Positions 56,693-64,000 of a stretch of DNA of 64,000 bases are shown here, piece after piece; position 1 is the first letter of the stretch; every line of letters begins with the position of its first letter. The DNA is from Flavobacteriales bacterium (GTDB lineage: Bacteria > Bacteroidota > Bacteroidia > Flavobacteriales > Flavobacteriaceae). The translations under genes and the position numbers were made by a program. A model generated the notes under the pieces. That model was given only the letters and a program-made list of their open reading frames with translations, made no database searches and had not been told where the DNA came from. The DNA lies in the NCBI GenBank assembly GCA_026993355.1, contig JALWTX010000016.1, positions 56,561 to 120,560 on the forward strand. Reading direction: 5' to 3'.

Positions 56693-56953
56693 TTAAGCTT
56701 CAATTGGGACAATTGAAATATAAGATTTACCGCCTCTGCGTTTTTCAAATTTCACGATACCGTCAATAGCAGCGTGAATGGTGTGATCTTTTCCCATGAA
56801 AGTGTTCTTTCCTGGGTGATGCTTTGTGCCTCTTTGTCTTACGATGATGTTACCGGCAACAGCCGTTTGACCACCAAAGATTTTGACACCGAGTCGTTTA
56901 CTTTCGGACTCTCTACCGTTTTTAGAACTACCTACACCTTTCTTATGAGCCAT
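56693..56953 (-). CDS. rpmA: 50S ribosomal protein L27
   Basis: Large-subunit protein near the peptidyl transferase centre. The N-terminus [20 protein letters not shown] and the [10 protein letters not shown] block are the family hallmarks. It is 86 residues and has the mature-type N-terminus with no cleaved extension. It follows rplU after 35 nt on the same strand, the usual rplU-rpmA order. Confidence 0.97.
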   Translation of the reverse strand: MAHKKGVGSSKNGRESESKRLGVKIFGGQTAVAGNIIVRQRGTKHHPGKNTFMGKDHTIHAAIDGIVKFEKRRGGKSYISIVPIEA

Positions 56954-56988
56954 AATATTATAGTTTTAATTTTTCTTTAAAGTAATAA

Positions 56989-57597
56989 TTAAGAACGTCC
57001 TCCATTGAGTTCGTCTTGCCATTTTTTCAATTCTTCCCATTTTCCTTCAGCAGCCAATTCGGCTTGCTTAGGCCAGGTTTCAGGGTTGTGCATTGCATAA
57101 CGTTTGCCACCTTTTTCAAGTAACAATTCGCGTAATTTTTCAGGATCTGCTTTGGCTAATTTTGCAAAACTGTCATAGCCACCTTCAGCTAAGATACTTG
57201 CAATTTTGGGACCTACACCCTCAATTTTTTTCAAATCATCGCCTTTTTCCGCTTTTTTAGCGCCTTTTTTGGCCGGTTTATTGCCTGAAGCGACCACGTC
57301 TTCAATCAAAATTTCGGTTAAATATTGACGGTGGCCATTTTTCTTTTTGTAACCTTTTCTTCTTTTTTTCTTGAAAACGATTACTTTATCACCTTTTAAG
57401 TGACTAAGGATTTTACCAGCTACAGCTGCTCCTTCTATAACCGGGGCGCCAACAGTTACTTGTCCATCATTGTCTAAAAGTAAAACATTGTCAAATTTGA
57501 CAACATCTCCTTCTGCTCCTGGTAAACGATGCACAAAAACTTTTTGGTCTTTTGCAACTTTGAATTGCTGCCCTGCTATCTCTACAATTGCATACAT
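56989..57597 (-). CDS. rplU: 50S ribosomal protein L21 with C-terminal helix-hairpin-helix extension
   Basis: Residues 1-103 are a standard L21 (start [14 protein letters not shown]; basic [17 protein letters not shown] at 76-91). A Lys/Ala linker (104-119) leads to a second domain of about 80 residues: a helix-hairpin-helix segment at about 122-162 ([20 protein letters not shown]) and a Trp-containing end ([20 protein letters not shown]). HhH motifs usually bind nucleic acid. From memory this fused form is widespread in Flavobacteriia, so it is not a chance fusion; its role is not established. Confidence 0.95.
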   Translation of the reverse strand: MYAIVEIAGQQFKVAKDQKVFVHRLPGAEGDVVKFDNVLLLDNDGQVTVGAPVIEGAAVAGKILSHLKGDKVIVFKKKRRKGYKKKNGHRQYLTEILIEDVVASGNKPAKKGAKKAEKGDDLKKIEGVGPKIASILAEGGYDSFAKLAKADPEKLRELLLEKGGKRYAMHNPETWPKQAELAAEGKWEELKKWQDELNGGRS

Positions 57598-57626
57598 AAT
57601 TCTGTTATTTTTATTTTTTAAGTTTG

Positions 57627-57634
57627 CAAATATA
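57627..57634 (-). promoter_or_regulatory. Putative -7 element of rplU-rpmA
   Basis: TATATTTG on the minus strand, 30 nt upstream of the rplU start codon at 57597. No TTG at the expected distance. Confidence 0.5.
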
Positions 57635-57673
57635 CATATTTATTGTATATAATTTATAAAAATGAAGACTTTT

Positions 57674-58384
57674 TTATAAATTCAGGTAAAAATTTTTGGT
57701 TAAATTTTTGTATTTAGGGGTGTATAAATGTCTTTTTTCTTCTATAATTATTTCCCCTGTTTGAACTTGCTGCTTGGATCGTCCCAATTTTAACAAGATT
57801 CTTTTAGGTTGTGCCTGAGCGTGCCCTTTTACCAAACATTTTTTTTGTATATATAAACCGGTTTTTTCGGCTATCTTGTGAATTTCCTCTTGTTGGCTGG
57901 TAGGCAATATCAAAAAAACAGTCCCGTCTTCCGAGAGATGTGTTTCAGCCTTATTGATCAGTTCTTCCAAATTTAAACCGCTTGTGTGACGGGCCAAAAT
58001 ACGTTGTTTTTTATTGGGTTGGACTGCTTGGCTAAAATAAGGCGGATTGGAAATAATCACATCAAATTTTTGATCAAAAACAATTTGCTTGAAATCCTTT
58101 TGAATAAGATTCAACCGGTCAGCCCAAGGTGAATTCCGGAAATTAAATGCTGCTTCTTCGGCTGCAAAGGGCTCAATTTCGATGGCTGTAATTTGCGCCT
58201 TAGGGTTACGTTGAGCACACATTAATGCTATTAATCCGGTGCCGGTACCGACATCTAATATTTGTTTTGCTTTTTCAATGTCTGCCCAAGCACCCAATAA
58301 AACACCGTCTGTGCCTATTTTCATAGCAGACTTGGTCTGTTTTACTTCAAATTGTTTGAATTTGAAATAACCTGAATGGCGCAT
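57674..58384 (-). CDS. tRNA1(Val) (adenine(37)-N6)-methyltransferase-like protein
   Basis: Class I methyltransferase of the TrmN6 (YfiC) type. AdoMet-binding ILDVGTGTGLIALMCAQR (about 42-59) and the catalytic NPPY of ISNPPYFSQ (about 115-123) are visible. E. coli TrmN6 methylates A37 of tRNA1(Val); the 236-residue length fits. It lies 2 nt downstream of rimM on the same strand and belongs to the rpsP-rimM-trmN6 transcript, consistent with a role in translation. Confidence 0.88.
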   Translation of the reverse strand: MRHSGYFKFKQFEVKQTKSAMKIGTDGVLLGAWADIEKAKQILDVGTGTGLIALMCAQRNPKAQITAIEIEPFAAEEAAFNFRNSPWADRLNLIQKDFKQIVFDQKFDVIISNPPYFSQAVQPNKKQRILARHTSGLNLEELINKAETHLSEDGTVFLILPTSQQEEIHKIAEKTGLYIQKKCLVKGHAQAQPKRILLKLGRSKQQVQTGEIIIEEKRHLYTPKYKNLTKNFYLNL

Positions 58385-58386
58385 TA

Positions 58387-58920
58387 TTATTTCTTGGTAT
58401 AAATGTCGATCAGCCCCTCTGGCGGGTCCAGTACAATTTTTTTATTTTCCCTGTCCACATTAACAATAAACTGATCTGCAACCGGAATGAGTATTTCATT
58501 ATCTTGTTTGTCTTTTATAATGAAAAAAGCTTGTGGCGCTTGGTCGTTGATACCGGTAATGATTCCTATTGGTTCCTTATTCTTATCTACTGCTTCGTAG
58601 CCTTTAATTTCATGGTAGTAAAATTTATTGCCATCCAACTGAGGCAGATCTTCTAAGGGTAGGTAAATTGATTTCCCGATGAGCGCTTCGGCCTCCTCCA
58701 TATTGTTGACATCTTCAAAATCGAGACGTAAGGTGTTGGATTTATGCAATGAGGCTTTATTTAAAAAAAATGGAACCAGTTTTCCTCTTGTTTCGAGAAA
58801 AACTGATTCCAATTTATTATAACTTTCAGGTTCGTCGGTGTCTATTTTGGCAAGCAATTCGCCTTTTAGACCATATTTTTTGACGATTTTTCCTAAGTAA
58901 TAAGTGTTTTCTTTTTTCAT
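58387..58920 (-). CDS. rimM: Ribosome maturation factor RimM
   Basis: Assists assembly of the 30S head around S19. RimM N-terminal barrel and PRC-barrel domains are visible (GKIVKKYGLKGELL near the start; KFYYHEIKGYEAV near 100 and PVADQFIVNVD later). I chose the ATG at 58920, which starts the conserved region and gives 177 residues; the upstream ATG at 58980 lies inside rpsP. It follows rpsP after 10 nt, the usual rpsP-rimM order. Confidence 0.94.
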   Translation of the reverse strand: MKKENTYYLGKIVKKYGLKGELLAKIDTDEPESYNKLESVFLETRGKLVPFFLNKASLHKSNTLRLDFEDVNNMEEAEALIGKSIYLPLEDLPQLDGNKFYYHEIKGYEAVDKNKEPIGIITGINDQAPQAFFIIKDKQDNEILIPVADQFIVNVDRENKKIVLDPPEGLIDIYTKK

Positions 58921-58930
58921 TAGAAAAAAC

Positions 58931-59521
58931 TTATTCTTCTGTTTTGTCGGCAGGTTTTGCGGTGCCTGCTGCTTCTTCAATCGTTTGGTCAGATTGTAAA
59001 GCCTCCTCTACTGCATCAACAGGTGCATTGGCAGCAGCGGCTTTTTCAGCTTCTGCTATAATTTCAGCATTAGCAGCTTTTTGAGCAGCAGCTCTTGCTT
59101 GGTTTATCGCTTTTTCTTTTTCAAGTCTTTCAGCTTTATCTTTAGCGCGTGCTTCATCTACTTCATTTTGATGGGCTTGAATTTTAGCTTCTTTTTCAGC
59201 TAACCACGCTTGGAAACGTTTTTCAGCTTCTTCTTCACTGAAAGCGCCTTTTTTGACACCGACCATTAAGTGTTTTTTGAGCAAAGCACCTTTGTATTTT
59301 AAGATGGCTCTGGCCGTATTGGTAGGTTGGGCACCATTGAATAACCACTCAACGGATTTGTCAATGTCCAAATTGATTTCTGCAGGAACTTTAGTCGGAT
59401 TATAAGTTCCTAATTTTTCTAAAAATTTACCGTCTCTTTTAGCACGAGAATCGGCAGCGACAATCCAATAAAAAGGTTTTCCTTTTTTTCCGTGTCTTTG
59501 TAATCTGATTTTTACAGGCAT
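58931..59521 (-). CDS. rpsP: 30S ribosomal protein S16 with long C-terminal extension
   Basis: Residues 1-85 are normal S16 (VKIRLQRHGKKGKPFYWIVA; LGTYNP). The remaining 110 residues form an Ala-, Glu- and Lys-rich helical tail, probably largely coiled, ending in acidic residues. Usual S16 is about 80-100 residues. Comparable tails occur in Flavobacteriia from memory. The tail has no recognised domain. Confidence 0.93.
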   Translation of the reverse strand: MPVKIRLQRHGKKGKPFYWIVAADSRAKRDGKFLEKLGTYNPTKVPAEINLDIDKSVEWLFNGAQPTNTARAILKYKGALLKKHLMVGVKKGAFSEEEAEKRFQAWLAEKEAKIQAHQNEVDEARAKDKAERLEKEKAINQARAAAQKAANAEIIAEAEKAAAANAPVDAVEEALQSDQTIEEAAGTAKPADKTEE

Positions 59522-59537
59522 AACTGTTTGATTTTGT

Positions 59538-59552
59538 GGGGTTCCCGACCCC
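59538..59552 (-). promoter_or_regulatory. GC-rich hairpin in the rpsP leader
   Basis: Between the rpsP promoter and start, GGGGT and ACCCC (59538-59542 and 59548-59552) can pair around a 5-nt loop, in otherwise A/T-rich leader. It lies 17 nt before the start codon, so it may influence translation of rpsP, as ribosomal-protein leaders often do. No similar structure was compared. Confidence 0.4.
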
Positions 59553-59577
59553 GGTTAAATTAATTTTTTCTGAATTG

Positions 59578-59605
59578 CAAATATATATATTTTTTTGATT
59601 CCAAA
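59578..59605 (-). promoter_or_regulatory. Promoter of the rpsP-rimM-trmN6 operon
   Basis: On the minus strand TATATTTG (59578-59585) is preceded by TTTG (59602-59605) at a 16-nt spacing, about 57 nt upstream of the rpsP start codon. Confidence 0.55.
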
Positions 59606-59656
59606 TTATCTATTATAAAAACTTTTTTAGACTGGTAAAATGGTCGAATTAAATTC

Positions 59657-59683
59657 TTGAAACTTTAATTTTTTATATATTTG
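59657..59683 (+). promoter_or_regulatory. Promoter of mscL
   Basis: TTG (59657-59659) and TATATTTG (59676-59683) are 16 nt apart, 29 nt before the mscL start. Confidence 0.55.
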
Positions 59684-59712
59684 GCAAAAATTAACCTAAA
59701 AAAAATAAGATT

Positions 59713-60126
59713 ATGAGTTTTATTAAAGAATTTAAAAAATTTGTATTAACCGGTAATGTAGTAGAATTTGCAGTTGCTGTAATTATGGGGGGAGCGATAG
59801 GTTTGGTTGTGAAGGGTTTTGTCAGTATGATAGTCATGCCTTTTGTCAGTCATTTTTCCAATGGTGTAAGTTTTAAAGACTGGAAAATTGTTTTGGATGA
59901 AGCTGTAAAAGAAGGAGATAAAATTGTTCGGCCTGAAAATGCCATTATGTATGGTCAATGGATCGATACTATTATAAATTTGTTGACAGTAGGATTGGTC
60001 ATGTTTCTGATAGTGAATATTTACAACAAATTGAGAAAAAAGGAAGAAGCAGCGCCTGCTGCACCCCCTGCACCTTCTAAAGAAGAATTGTTGTTAACCG
60101 AAATTAGAGATTTGCTCAAAAAGTAA
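59713..60126 (+). CDS. mscL: Large-conductance mechanosensitive channel MscL
   Basis: Osmotic safety valve. Membrane helix 1 (about 15-42) begins GNVVEFAVAVIMGGAIG, the conserved pore-lining stretch, then a periplasmic loop, helix 2 (about 75-100) and a charged cytoplasmic C-terminus. The 137-residue length is normal. It is monocistronic with its own promoter and terminator. In many Flavobacteriia mscL stands beside alr, from memory; here alr is about 37 kb away. Confidence 0.95.
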   Translation: MSFIKEFKKFVLTGNVVEFAVAVIMGGAIGLVVKGFVSMIVMPFVSHFSNGVSFKDWKIVLDEAVKEGDKIVRPENAIMYGQWIDTIINLLTVGLVMFLIVNIYNKLRKKEEAAPAAPPAPSKEELLLTEIRDLLKK

Positions 60127-60149
60127 TTTTTCTGAACAATGATAAATTT

Positions 60150-60174
60150 AAAAGCGCTAAGGGCGCTTTTTTTT
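60150..60174 (+). terminator. Terminator of mscL
   Basis: AAAAGCGC (60150-60157) and GCGCTTTT (60163-60170) pair around a 5-nt loop, followed by a T-run of eight. It lies 23 nt after the stop. Confidence 0.85.
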
Positions 60175-60306
60175 ATATGTATTTTAAAATGTAGTTTTTT
60201 TCGTCCAATTTTCATCAAATTCACCCTATTGGGTGAGATTTTTTCATTAAAGGGGGTAAGTGATATTTTGTTCTTGTCTTGTAATTTTACGCTATTAAAT
60301 TATACG

Positions 60307-61209
60307 ATGATGAAACAAATATATTTTTTAACAGGCTATCTGATCTTGATATTTCTTTTTGATGCTTGCAATTTTGCGAACGACACTACACAATCTGCAG
60401 TCAGCACAAATTTAAATAAGGTTAGCAATAAGATTTTAAAACGGTATAATGTAAAATCTGGTATCGTTCATTACCAAACAAATATTAAAGGAAAAGTAAT
60501 GGGGTCTACTATAACCGGTTCGGGGCAAAAAGACCTCTTTTTTAGAAATTGGGGGGCTTTAGAATTGAAAAAGAACACTGAAAAGAAAATAACACATATT
60601 AATATTTTCGGACATCAGAAAACAAAGGTCGATAAAATTCGGAGCATAGATAAGCTTGATAACGGTAAAAGCTATAAGGTTGATTTGAAAAATAAAGTTA
60701 TTTATATGCGCGATGATCCGTTTATGTCTATGATGAAAAATAATACACGAACAAATGCTGAAAAAGCAGGTCGAAATATGTTGGAAGCCATGGGCGGCAG
60801 AAAAATTGGAACGGCTAATGTTCTGGGTTATGCTTGTGATGTTTGGCAAATCCCCGGAGGAAAGCAATGGATTTATAAAGGGGTGCCGTTAAAAATAAAG
60901 ATGACTATTATGGGGATGACAACTGAACAAACGGCTACATCAGCAAAATTTAATATTCCAGTAGCAGATAAATATTTTGTTTTGCCGGATTATCCTGTGG
61001 AAAAACTGTCCGGTTATACAGGTGATGTTATGTCAAATCATAGAGACTATAAAATAAATGCTAAGATAAAGCCCGAAATGACATTCAAGCAATATAAGCA
61101 AATTTTGAAAAAAAATGACCCGGAAACTTTTCGGCAAATGACGGAAGAAGAGTTAAAAACCGGTTATAATCTTATGAAACAAATATCAGGAAAAATGCCA
61201 AAATATTAA
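60307..61209 (+). CDS. Lipoprotein of unknown function (DUF4412-like C-terminus)
   Basis: About 300 residues with a signal peptide ending in the lipobox FDAC. I start it at the ATG at 60307; the frame remains open back to 60139, but that includes the mscL terminator. The mature chain is rich in Lys, Thr and Gly with a repeating beta pattern. A segment near 175-195 of the longer frame, NVLGYACDVWQIPGG, resembles the DUF4412 group of exported proteins. No enzyme motif was seen. It has no clear TAnnTTTG promoter and ends before a 481-nt noncoding stretch. Confidence 0.65.
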   Translation: MMKQIYFLTGYLILIFLFDACNFANDTTQSAVSTNLNKVSNKILKRYNVKSGIVHYQTNIKGKVMGSTITGSGQKDLFFRNWGALELKKNTEKKITHINIFGHQKTKVDKIRSIDKLDNGKSYKVDLKNKVIYMRDDPFMSMMKNNTRTNAEKAGRNMLEAMGGRKIGTANVLGYACDVWQIPGGKQWIYKGVPLKIKMTIMGMTTEQTATSAKFNIPVADKYFVLPDYPVEKLSGYTGDVMSNHRDYKINAKIKPEMTFKQYKQILKKNDPETFRQMTEEELKTGYNLMKQISGKMPKY

Positions 61210-61512
61210 GCAACATGCCATAAAATTGTTATTTTTGCTACGTCAATGCTGCTGTGTAGAACTGTAAGTATGATTGATGAATAGATTTTTTTTGACAACC
61301 TTTTAAAATAATTAACAACTCTGTTACTCAATACCAAAGTTCAATGTTCAATAAAATGTTTCACGTAAACATTTTTTCAATGTATCTTCACTGTTTACGG
61401 ATATGTTAAAATATTCAAAACAAAATCTTTGAAGGTAACTATAGTTCGTAGTCTATGGTGAATTAAAATAGATGGGAATTTTGTAATTTCTTTAACTTTT
61501 AAGGTTAATTTT

Positions 61513-61545
61513 TTGCAAAAAGAAACTTTATGCATTATATCTTTG
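61513..61545 (+). promoter_or_regulatory. Distal promoter of the type A cargo gene
   Basis: TTG (61513-61515) and TATCTTTG (61538-61545) with a 22-nt spacing. It would give an untranslated leader of about 140 nt. Confidence 0.45.
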
Positions 61546-61596
61546 CGATAAATTCATTTCTTTATTAATTTAACTCATGTTTTTTGTTTATTTTTA

Positions 61597-61604
61597 TATC
61601 TTTG
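61597..61604 (+). promoter_or_regulatory. Proximal -7 element of the type A cargo gene
   Basis: TATCTTTG, in the context TATATCTTTGCGAT shared with the distal copy 59 nt upstream. The upstream TTG is too close for a standard -33. Confidence 0.45.
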
Positions 61605-61690
61605 CGATTAATATTCATTGTTGGCGATGTTTTAATTAATAATTTTGTTAATCCTCATTTAAGCAAGGTGTATTTTAAAAAGATGAAAAT

Positions 61691-63346
61691 ATGATAAGAA
61701 AAATTACTGTTTTAAGCATGCTTTTGATAAGTTTGTTTAGTTATTCACAAGGTGTTATTTACACAGAAGATTTTGAAGATGCGACAATTCCGTCCGGATG
61801 GGCAACCATCGACATGCCAGGAGGAAATGGCCCGCACGATTGGACATTTGGTAGTGGTAATATGCCTGCGGGCGATAATTTTGATACCAATGCCGCCATT
61901 TTTAATGATGGGAGTGATGTGCATGATTTTAAACTATTATATTATAGTCAAGGACTCGATCTTTCTCAGCACAAAAATATTACATTGAGTTTTGATTATG
62001 CCATACAAGCTTTTGTCGACAAAGGGCAATTAATTTTTTATATTTATGACAATGCCAATGATAATTATATAGCTGCACAAGTATTTGATACAGATACCAA
62101 TCCAACTAATTTTAGTTTTGATGTAGATGCTTTTTTGGCAGCTCATACTACAGTAGATGCCGCTAACTTTATTTTTGGCTTTGCATGGGATGATGAAAAT
62201 GAAGTGAACTCATGGGGTGCCGGTGTAGATAATGTTAAAATAACCGGCGTGCCTGTAAACGATGCTTGTAGCGATGCGATAAGTTTTAGCAACTTGCCTT
62301 ATACTAACACTCAATTGCTTGATGGGACTACCAATAATGATGGTTTTATTGAAGTTAGTGGATGTGGATATGGTATGAATGATGGCGTTTGGTATAAATT
62401 TACCCCTGTTTATAGTGGTCATGTAATGGTTACTGAAAATTGTTATGGGTTTGACTCCGAATTAGGGATTTATAGTGGCACGTGTGACAATTTAAGTTGT
62501 GTGGGTAATGCGGATGATGGTTGGTCTGCTGGCGCACCCGAAACCGTAGAGTTTGATGCAGTTGCCGGAGAAGAATATTTAATAAATATTGGTTATTGGT
62601 CCAGTTCTACAGACCATGAAGAAAAGGGTCAAATGGTGATTCAAGTAGAATATGTGGTGTTAAATGATGAAGCAAGCGGGGCTTTTAATGTCAATGTAGC
62701 GCCTCAAAATTCGACGCCATCAGTCTATACCACAGCCAGCAATGTAGGTGCAACAGATTCTTCGGCAATCAATGGTACAATTACCGACCCTGATGCACAT
62801 TTTAATGGTGGTGATGTGTGGTTTAAATTTACAGCACCAGCATCGGGAAGTGTTGATGTGGTCGTTCCGGTACAGGGCGATTGGTCTTCTTTTGTTCATT
62901 ATCTGTATGATTCGGCTGCTTCTACTACGCCGCTGCAACATCAAATTAATGCCAATGTGAATGATGTAAATAATATTCCTTCTTCTGTCCATTATGATAA
63001 CTTAACGGCCGGTCAAGTCTATTATATGCGTGCTTTTGACGATCAAAATAACAATATCGGCGAAGTTCAATTTTATGTCATTGAAGCGGCTTCGCAATCC
63101 GTAGAAGATTATGCTGCTTTGAACTTCACCTATTATCCAAATCCGGCAAAAGAAGTTATTTATTTGCAATCTAAAGATGAAATAAACGCTATAAGTTTAA
63201 CCAATTTGCTAGGTCAAGAAGTGAAAAATTTGAAACCACAAAAAACACAGGTTAAATTGAATTTAAACGGCTTGGAAAATGGTGTGTATTTTATGAAAGT
63301 TTCGACCGGCGGTAAAACGCAAATGATTAAAATTATTAAAAAATAA
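61691..63346 (+). CDS. Secreted protein with choice-of-anchor J and T9SS type A sorting domain
   Basis: A 551-residue surface or secreted protein. Signal peptide ends SYSQG. A choice-of-anchor J/MAM-like domain covers about 20-185 (TEDFEDATIPSGW opening). Two similar segments follow, each of beta-sandwich type (about 190-325, 326-470), starting VNDACSDAI and LNDEASGAF. The C-terminal type A sorting domain (about 480-551) has YYPNPAKEVIYLQS, LTNLLGQEV and the NGVYFMKVSTGGKTQMIKIIK end. Function of the body is unknown. It is exported by the T9SS and anchored or released. Confidence 0.9.
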   Translation: MIRKITVLSMLLISLFSYSQGVIYTEDFEDATIPSGWATIDMPGGNGPHDWTFGSGNMPAGDNFDTNAAIFNDGSDVHDFKLLYYSQGLDLSQHKNITLSFDYAIQAFVDKGQLIFYIYDNANDNYIAAQVFDTDTNPTNFSFDVDAFLAAHTTVDAANFIFGFAWDDENEVNSWGAGVDNVKITGVPVNDACSDAISFSNLPYTNTQLLDGTTNNDGFIEVSGCGYGMNDGVWYKFTPVYSGHVMVTENCYGFDSELGIYSGTCDNLSCVGNADDGWSAGAPETVEFDAVAGEEYLINIGYWSSSTDHEEKGQMVIQVEYVVLNDEASGAFNVNVAPQNSTPSVYTTASNVGATDSSAINGTITDPDAHFNGGDVWFKFTAPASGSVDVVVPVQGDWSSFVHYLYDSAASTTPLQHQINANVNDVNNIPSSVHYDNLTAGQVYYMRAFDDQNNNIGEVQFYVIEAASQSVEDYAALNFTYYPNPAKEVIYLQSKDEINAISLTNLLGQEVKNLKPQKTQVKLNLNGLENGVYFMKVSTGGKTQMIKIIKK

Positions 63347-63366
63347 GTCTTTTTGTTTTTTTTAGT

Positions 63367-63397
63367 AAAAGCTGTCTTTATTGAGGCAGCTTTTTTT
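63367..63397 (+). terminator. Terminator between the type A cargo gene and rpiB
   Basis: AAAAGCTGTC (63367-63376) and GGCAGCTTTT (63385-63394) pair with one wobble and an 8-nt loop, followed by a T-run. Confidence 0.8.
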
Positions 63398-63407
63398 ATA
63401 AAAAATA

Positions 63408-63415
63408 TATCTTTG
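63408..63415 (+). promoter_or_regulatory. Putative -7 element of rpiB
   Basis: TATCTTTG, 15 nt before the ATG at 63431. Confidence 0.55.
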
Positions 63416-63430
63416 TAAAAAAATAAAATT

Positions 63431-63862
63431 ATGACCATCGCAATAGGAAACGATCATGCAGGCACTGAATATAAATTTGCCATATTAGATTTATTAGAAA
63501 AATTGGGCCACACAGTTATTAATTTTGGTACTGATACGGATAAAAGTGTTGATTATCCGGATTATATTCATCCGGTAGCAATTGCTGTCGAAAATAAAGA
63601 AGTAGATTTTGGGGTGATATTATGCGGCAGTGGCAATGGGGCTGCTATTACAGCAAACAAGCATCAAGGGGTCCGTGCTGCCCTGTGTTGGAGTAAAGAG
63701 TTGGTTGAACTGGCGCGTCAACATAATGATGCCAATATTTTGAGTTTACCGGCTCGTTTTATTTCCAAATATCAGGCTTTAGAATATGTTGAAACTTTTT
63801 TGCGTACACCTTTTGAAGGCGGGCGGCATCAACGCAGAATAAACAAAATTCCCGTAAAATAA
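63431..63862 (+). CDS. rpiB: Ribose-5-phosphate isomerase B
   Basis: Interconverts ribose 5-phosphate and ribulose 5-phosphate. Family blocks are IAIGNDHAG (3-11), the active-site cysteine in LCGSGNGAAI (about 63-72) and the C-terminal FEGGRHQRRI. The RpiB/LacAB family includes other sugar phosphate isomerases; 143 residues and the HQ/GRH motifs fit RpiB. Flanked by its own promoter and a downstream terminator. Confidence 0.94.
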   Translation: MTIAIGNDHAGTEYKFAILDLLEKLGHTVINFGTDTDKSVDYPDYIHPVAIAVENKEVDFGVILCGSGNGAAITANKHQGVRAALCWSKELVELARQHNDANILSLPARFISKYQALEYVETFLRTPFEGGRHQRRINKIPVK

Positions 63863-63931
63863 TAGAATTAACTCTGACTAGTCCTAAATAACCGTTACAG
63901 GTTTTTAGCAAAATTAATTAAATTATTAACT

Positions 63932-63968
63932 AAAACCGCAGAAAGAAATTTCTTTCTGTGGTTTTTTT
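63932..63968 (+). terminator. Terminator downstream of rpiB
   Basis: AAAACCGCAGAAAGAAA (63932-63948) and TTTCTTTCTGTGGTTTT (63949-63965) form a 17-bp stem with one G-U pair, followed by a T-run. It is 69 nt after the rpiB stop. Confidence 0.85.
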
Positions 63969-64000
63969 GATTTATATGTTCTTATTTTAATATCACTTTG

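Larger units (their letters stand above)
61210..61690 (+). other. 481-nt noncoding region before a T9SS cargo gene
   Basis: The longest intergenic stretch in the window. No ORF of note or known RNA was recognised. It contains a perfect 9-bp stem, AAAATGTTT and AAACATTTT (61353-61361 and 61367-61375), with a T-run that makes it terminator-like, and two tandem promoter-like elements (61538-61545 and 61597-61604). The rest is A/T-rich and unremarkable. A regulatory role for the downstream gene is possible. Confidence 0.5.

Noticed and set aside
60139..60306. Upstream extension of the unknown lipoprotein
   Set aside because: It covers the mscL terminator and has no lipoprotein signal at its own start; the lipobox fits the ATG at 60307.

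Overview
The window is a gene-dense, AT-rich chromosomal segment from a member of the Bacteroidota, most likely the order Flavobacteriales. The evidence is the gliding lipoprotein GldD, PorP/SprF and PorE-like type IX secretion (T9SS) parts, one type B and one type A T9SS cargo protein, DUF4296, an IPExxxVDY-type protein beside rnc, an RplU with a C-terminal helix-hairpin-helix domain, a class II HMG-CoA reductase, and repeated Bacteroidota-type promoters (TAnnTTTG at -7, TTG at -33). I found no tRNA, rRNA, CRISPR array, prophage, intact insertion sequence or recognisable transcription factor.

Layout. 0-5.3 kb: uppP (5' end cut by the window), truB, a TonB-like protein, then on the minus strand a bifunctional nuclease, nadD and a Tsp-type protease. 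5.4-12.9 kb: an outer-membrane barrel, rmuC, a TolC/HlyD efflux pair without an inner-membrane pump, an SLC13 transporter and a small barrel protein. 13.1-20.8 kb: a complete F1Fo ATP synthase operon (atpBEFHAGDC) punctuated by strong hairpins, then a SPOR-domain protein. 20.8-27.4 kb: cydB without cydA, alr and tdk on the minus strand; a conserved unknown, rsmI, a flavin reductase, an SdpI-like protein and a hydrolase on the plus strand. 27.4-32.5 kb: lipB and an LD-carboxypeptidase, gldD, and the acpP-fabF-rnc cluster.

32.6-38.4 kb: an OmpA lipoprotein followed by nucleotide-sugar and glycan genes (ugd, UDP-xylose synthase, initiating phosphosugar transferase, dolichol-phosphate-mannose-type glycosyltransferase) and a DUF4296 lipoprotein. 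38.4-45.5 kb: HMG-CoA reductase, coaX, a barrel protein, a TPR protein, lptC, a ChaN-like protein, rnhA and an OsmC protein. 45.6-50.0 kb: a minus-strand T9SS module (type B cargo, PorP/SprF, PorE-like). 50.1-55.5 kb: hflX, the Wza/Wzc-like polysaccharide export pair and an endonuclease/phosphatase-fold protein. 55.6-60.1 kb: gmk, a Rieske-like lipoprotein and ribosome-related genes (rpmA, rplU, trmN6-like, rimM, rpsP), then mscL. 60.3-64.0 kb: an unknown lipoprotein, a type A T9SS cargo and rpiB.

The genes are mostly housekeeping, with three surface themes: T9SS secretion and anchoring, export of a probably xylose- or glucuronate-containing polysaccharide, and outer-membrane proteins. I did not find a clear undescribed defence or mobile system. 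The best leads are the hairpins inside the atp operon, the extended ribosomal proteins, the Rieske-like lipoprotein with altered cluster ligands, the thymidine kinase lacking its zinc cysteines, and the orphan cydB.
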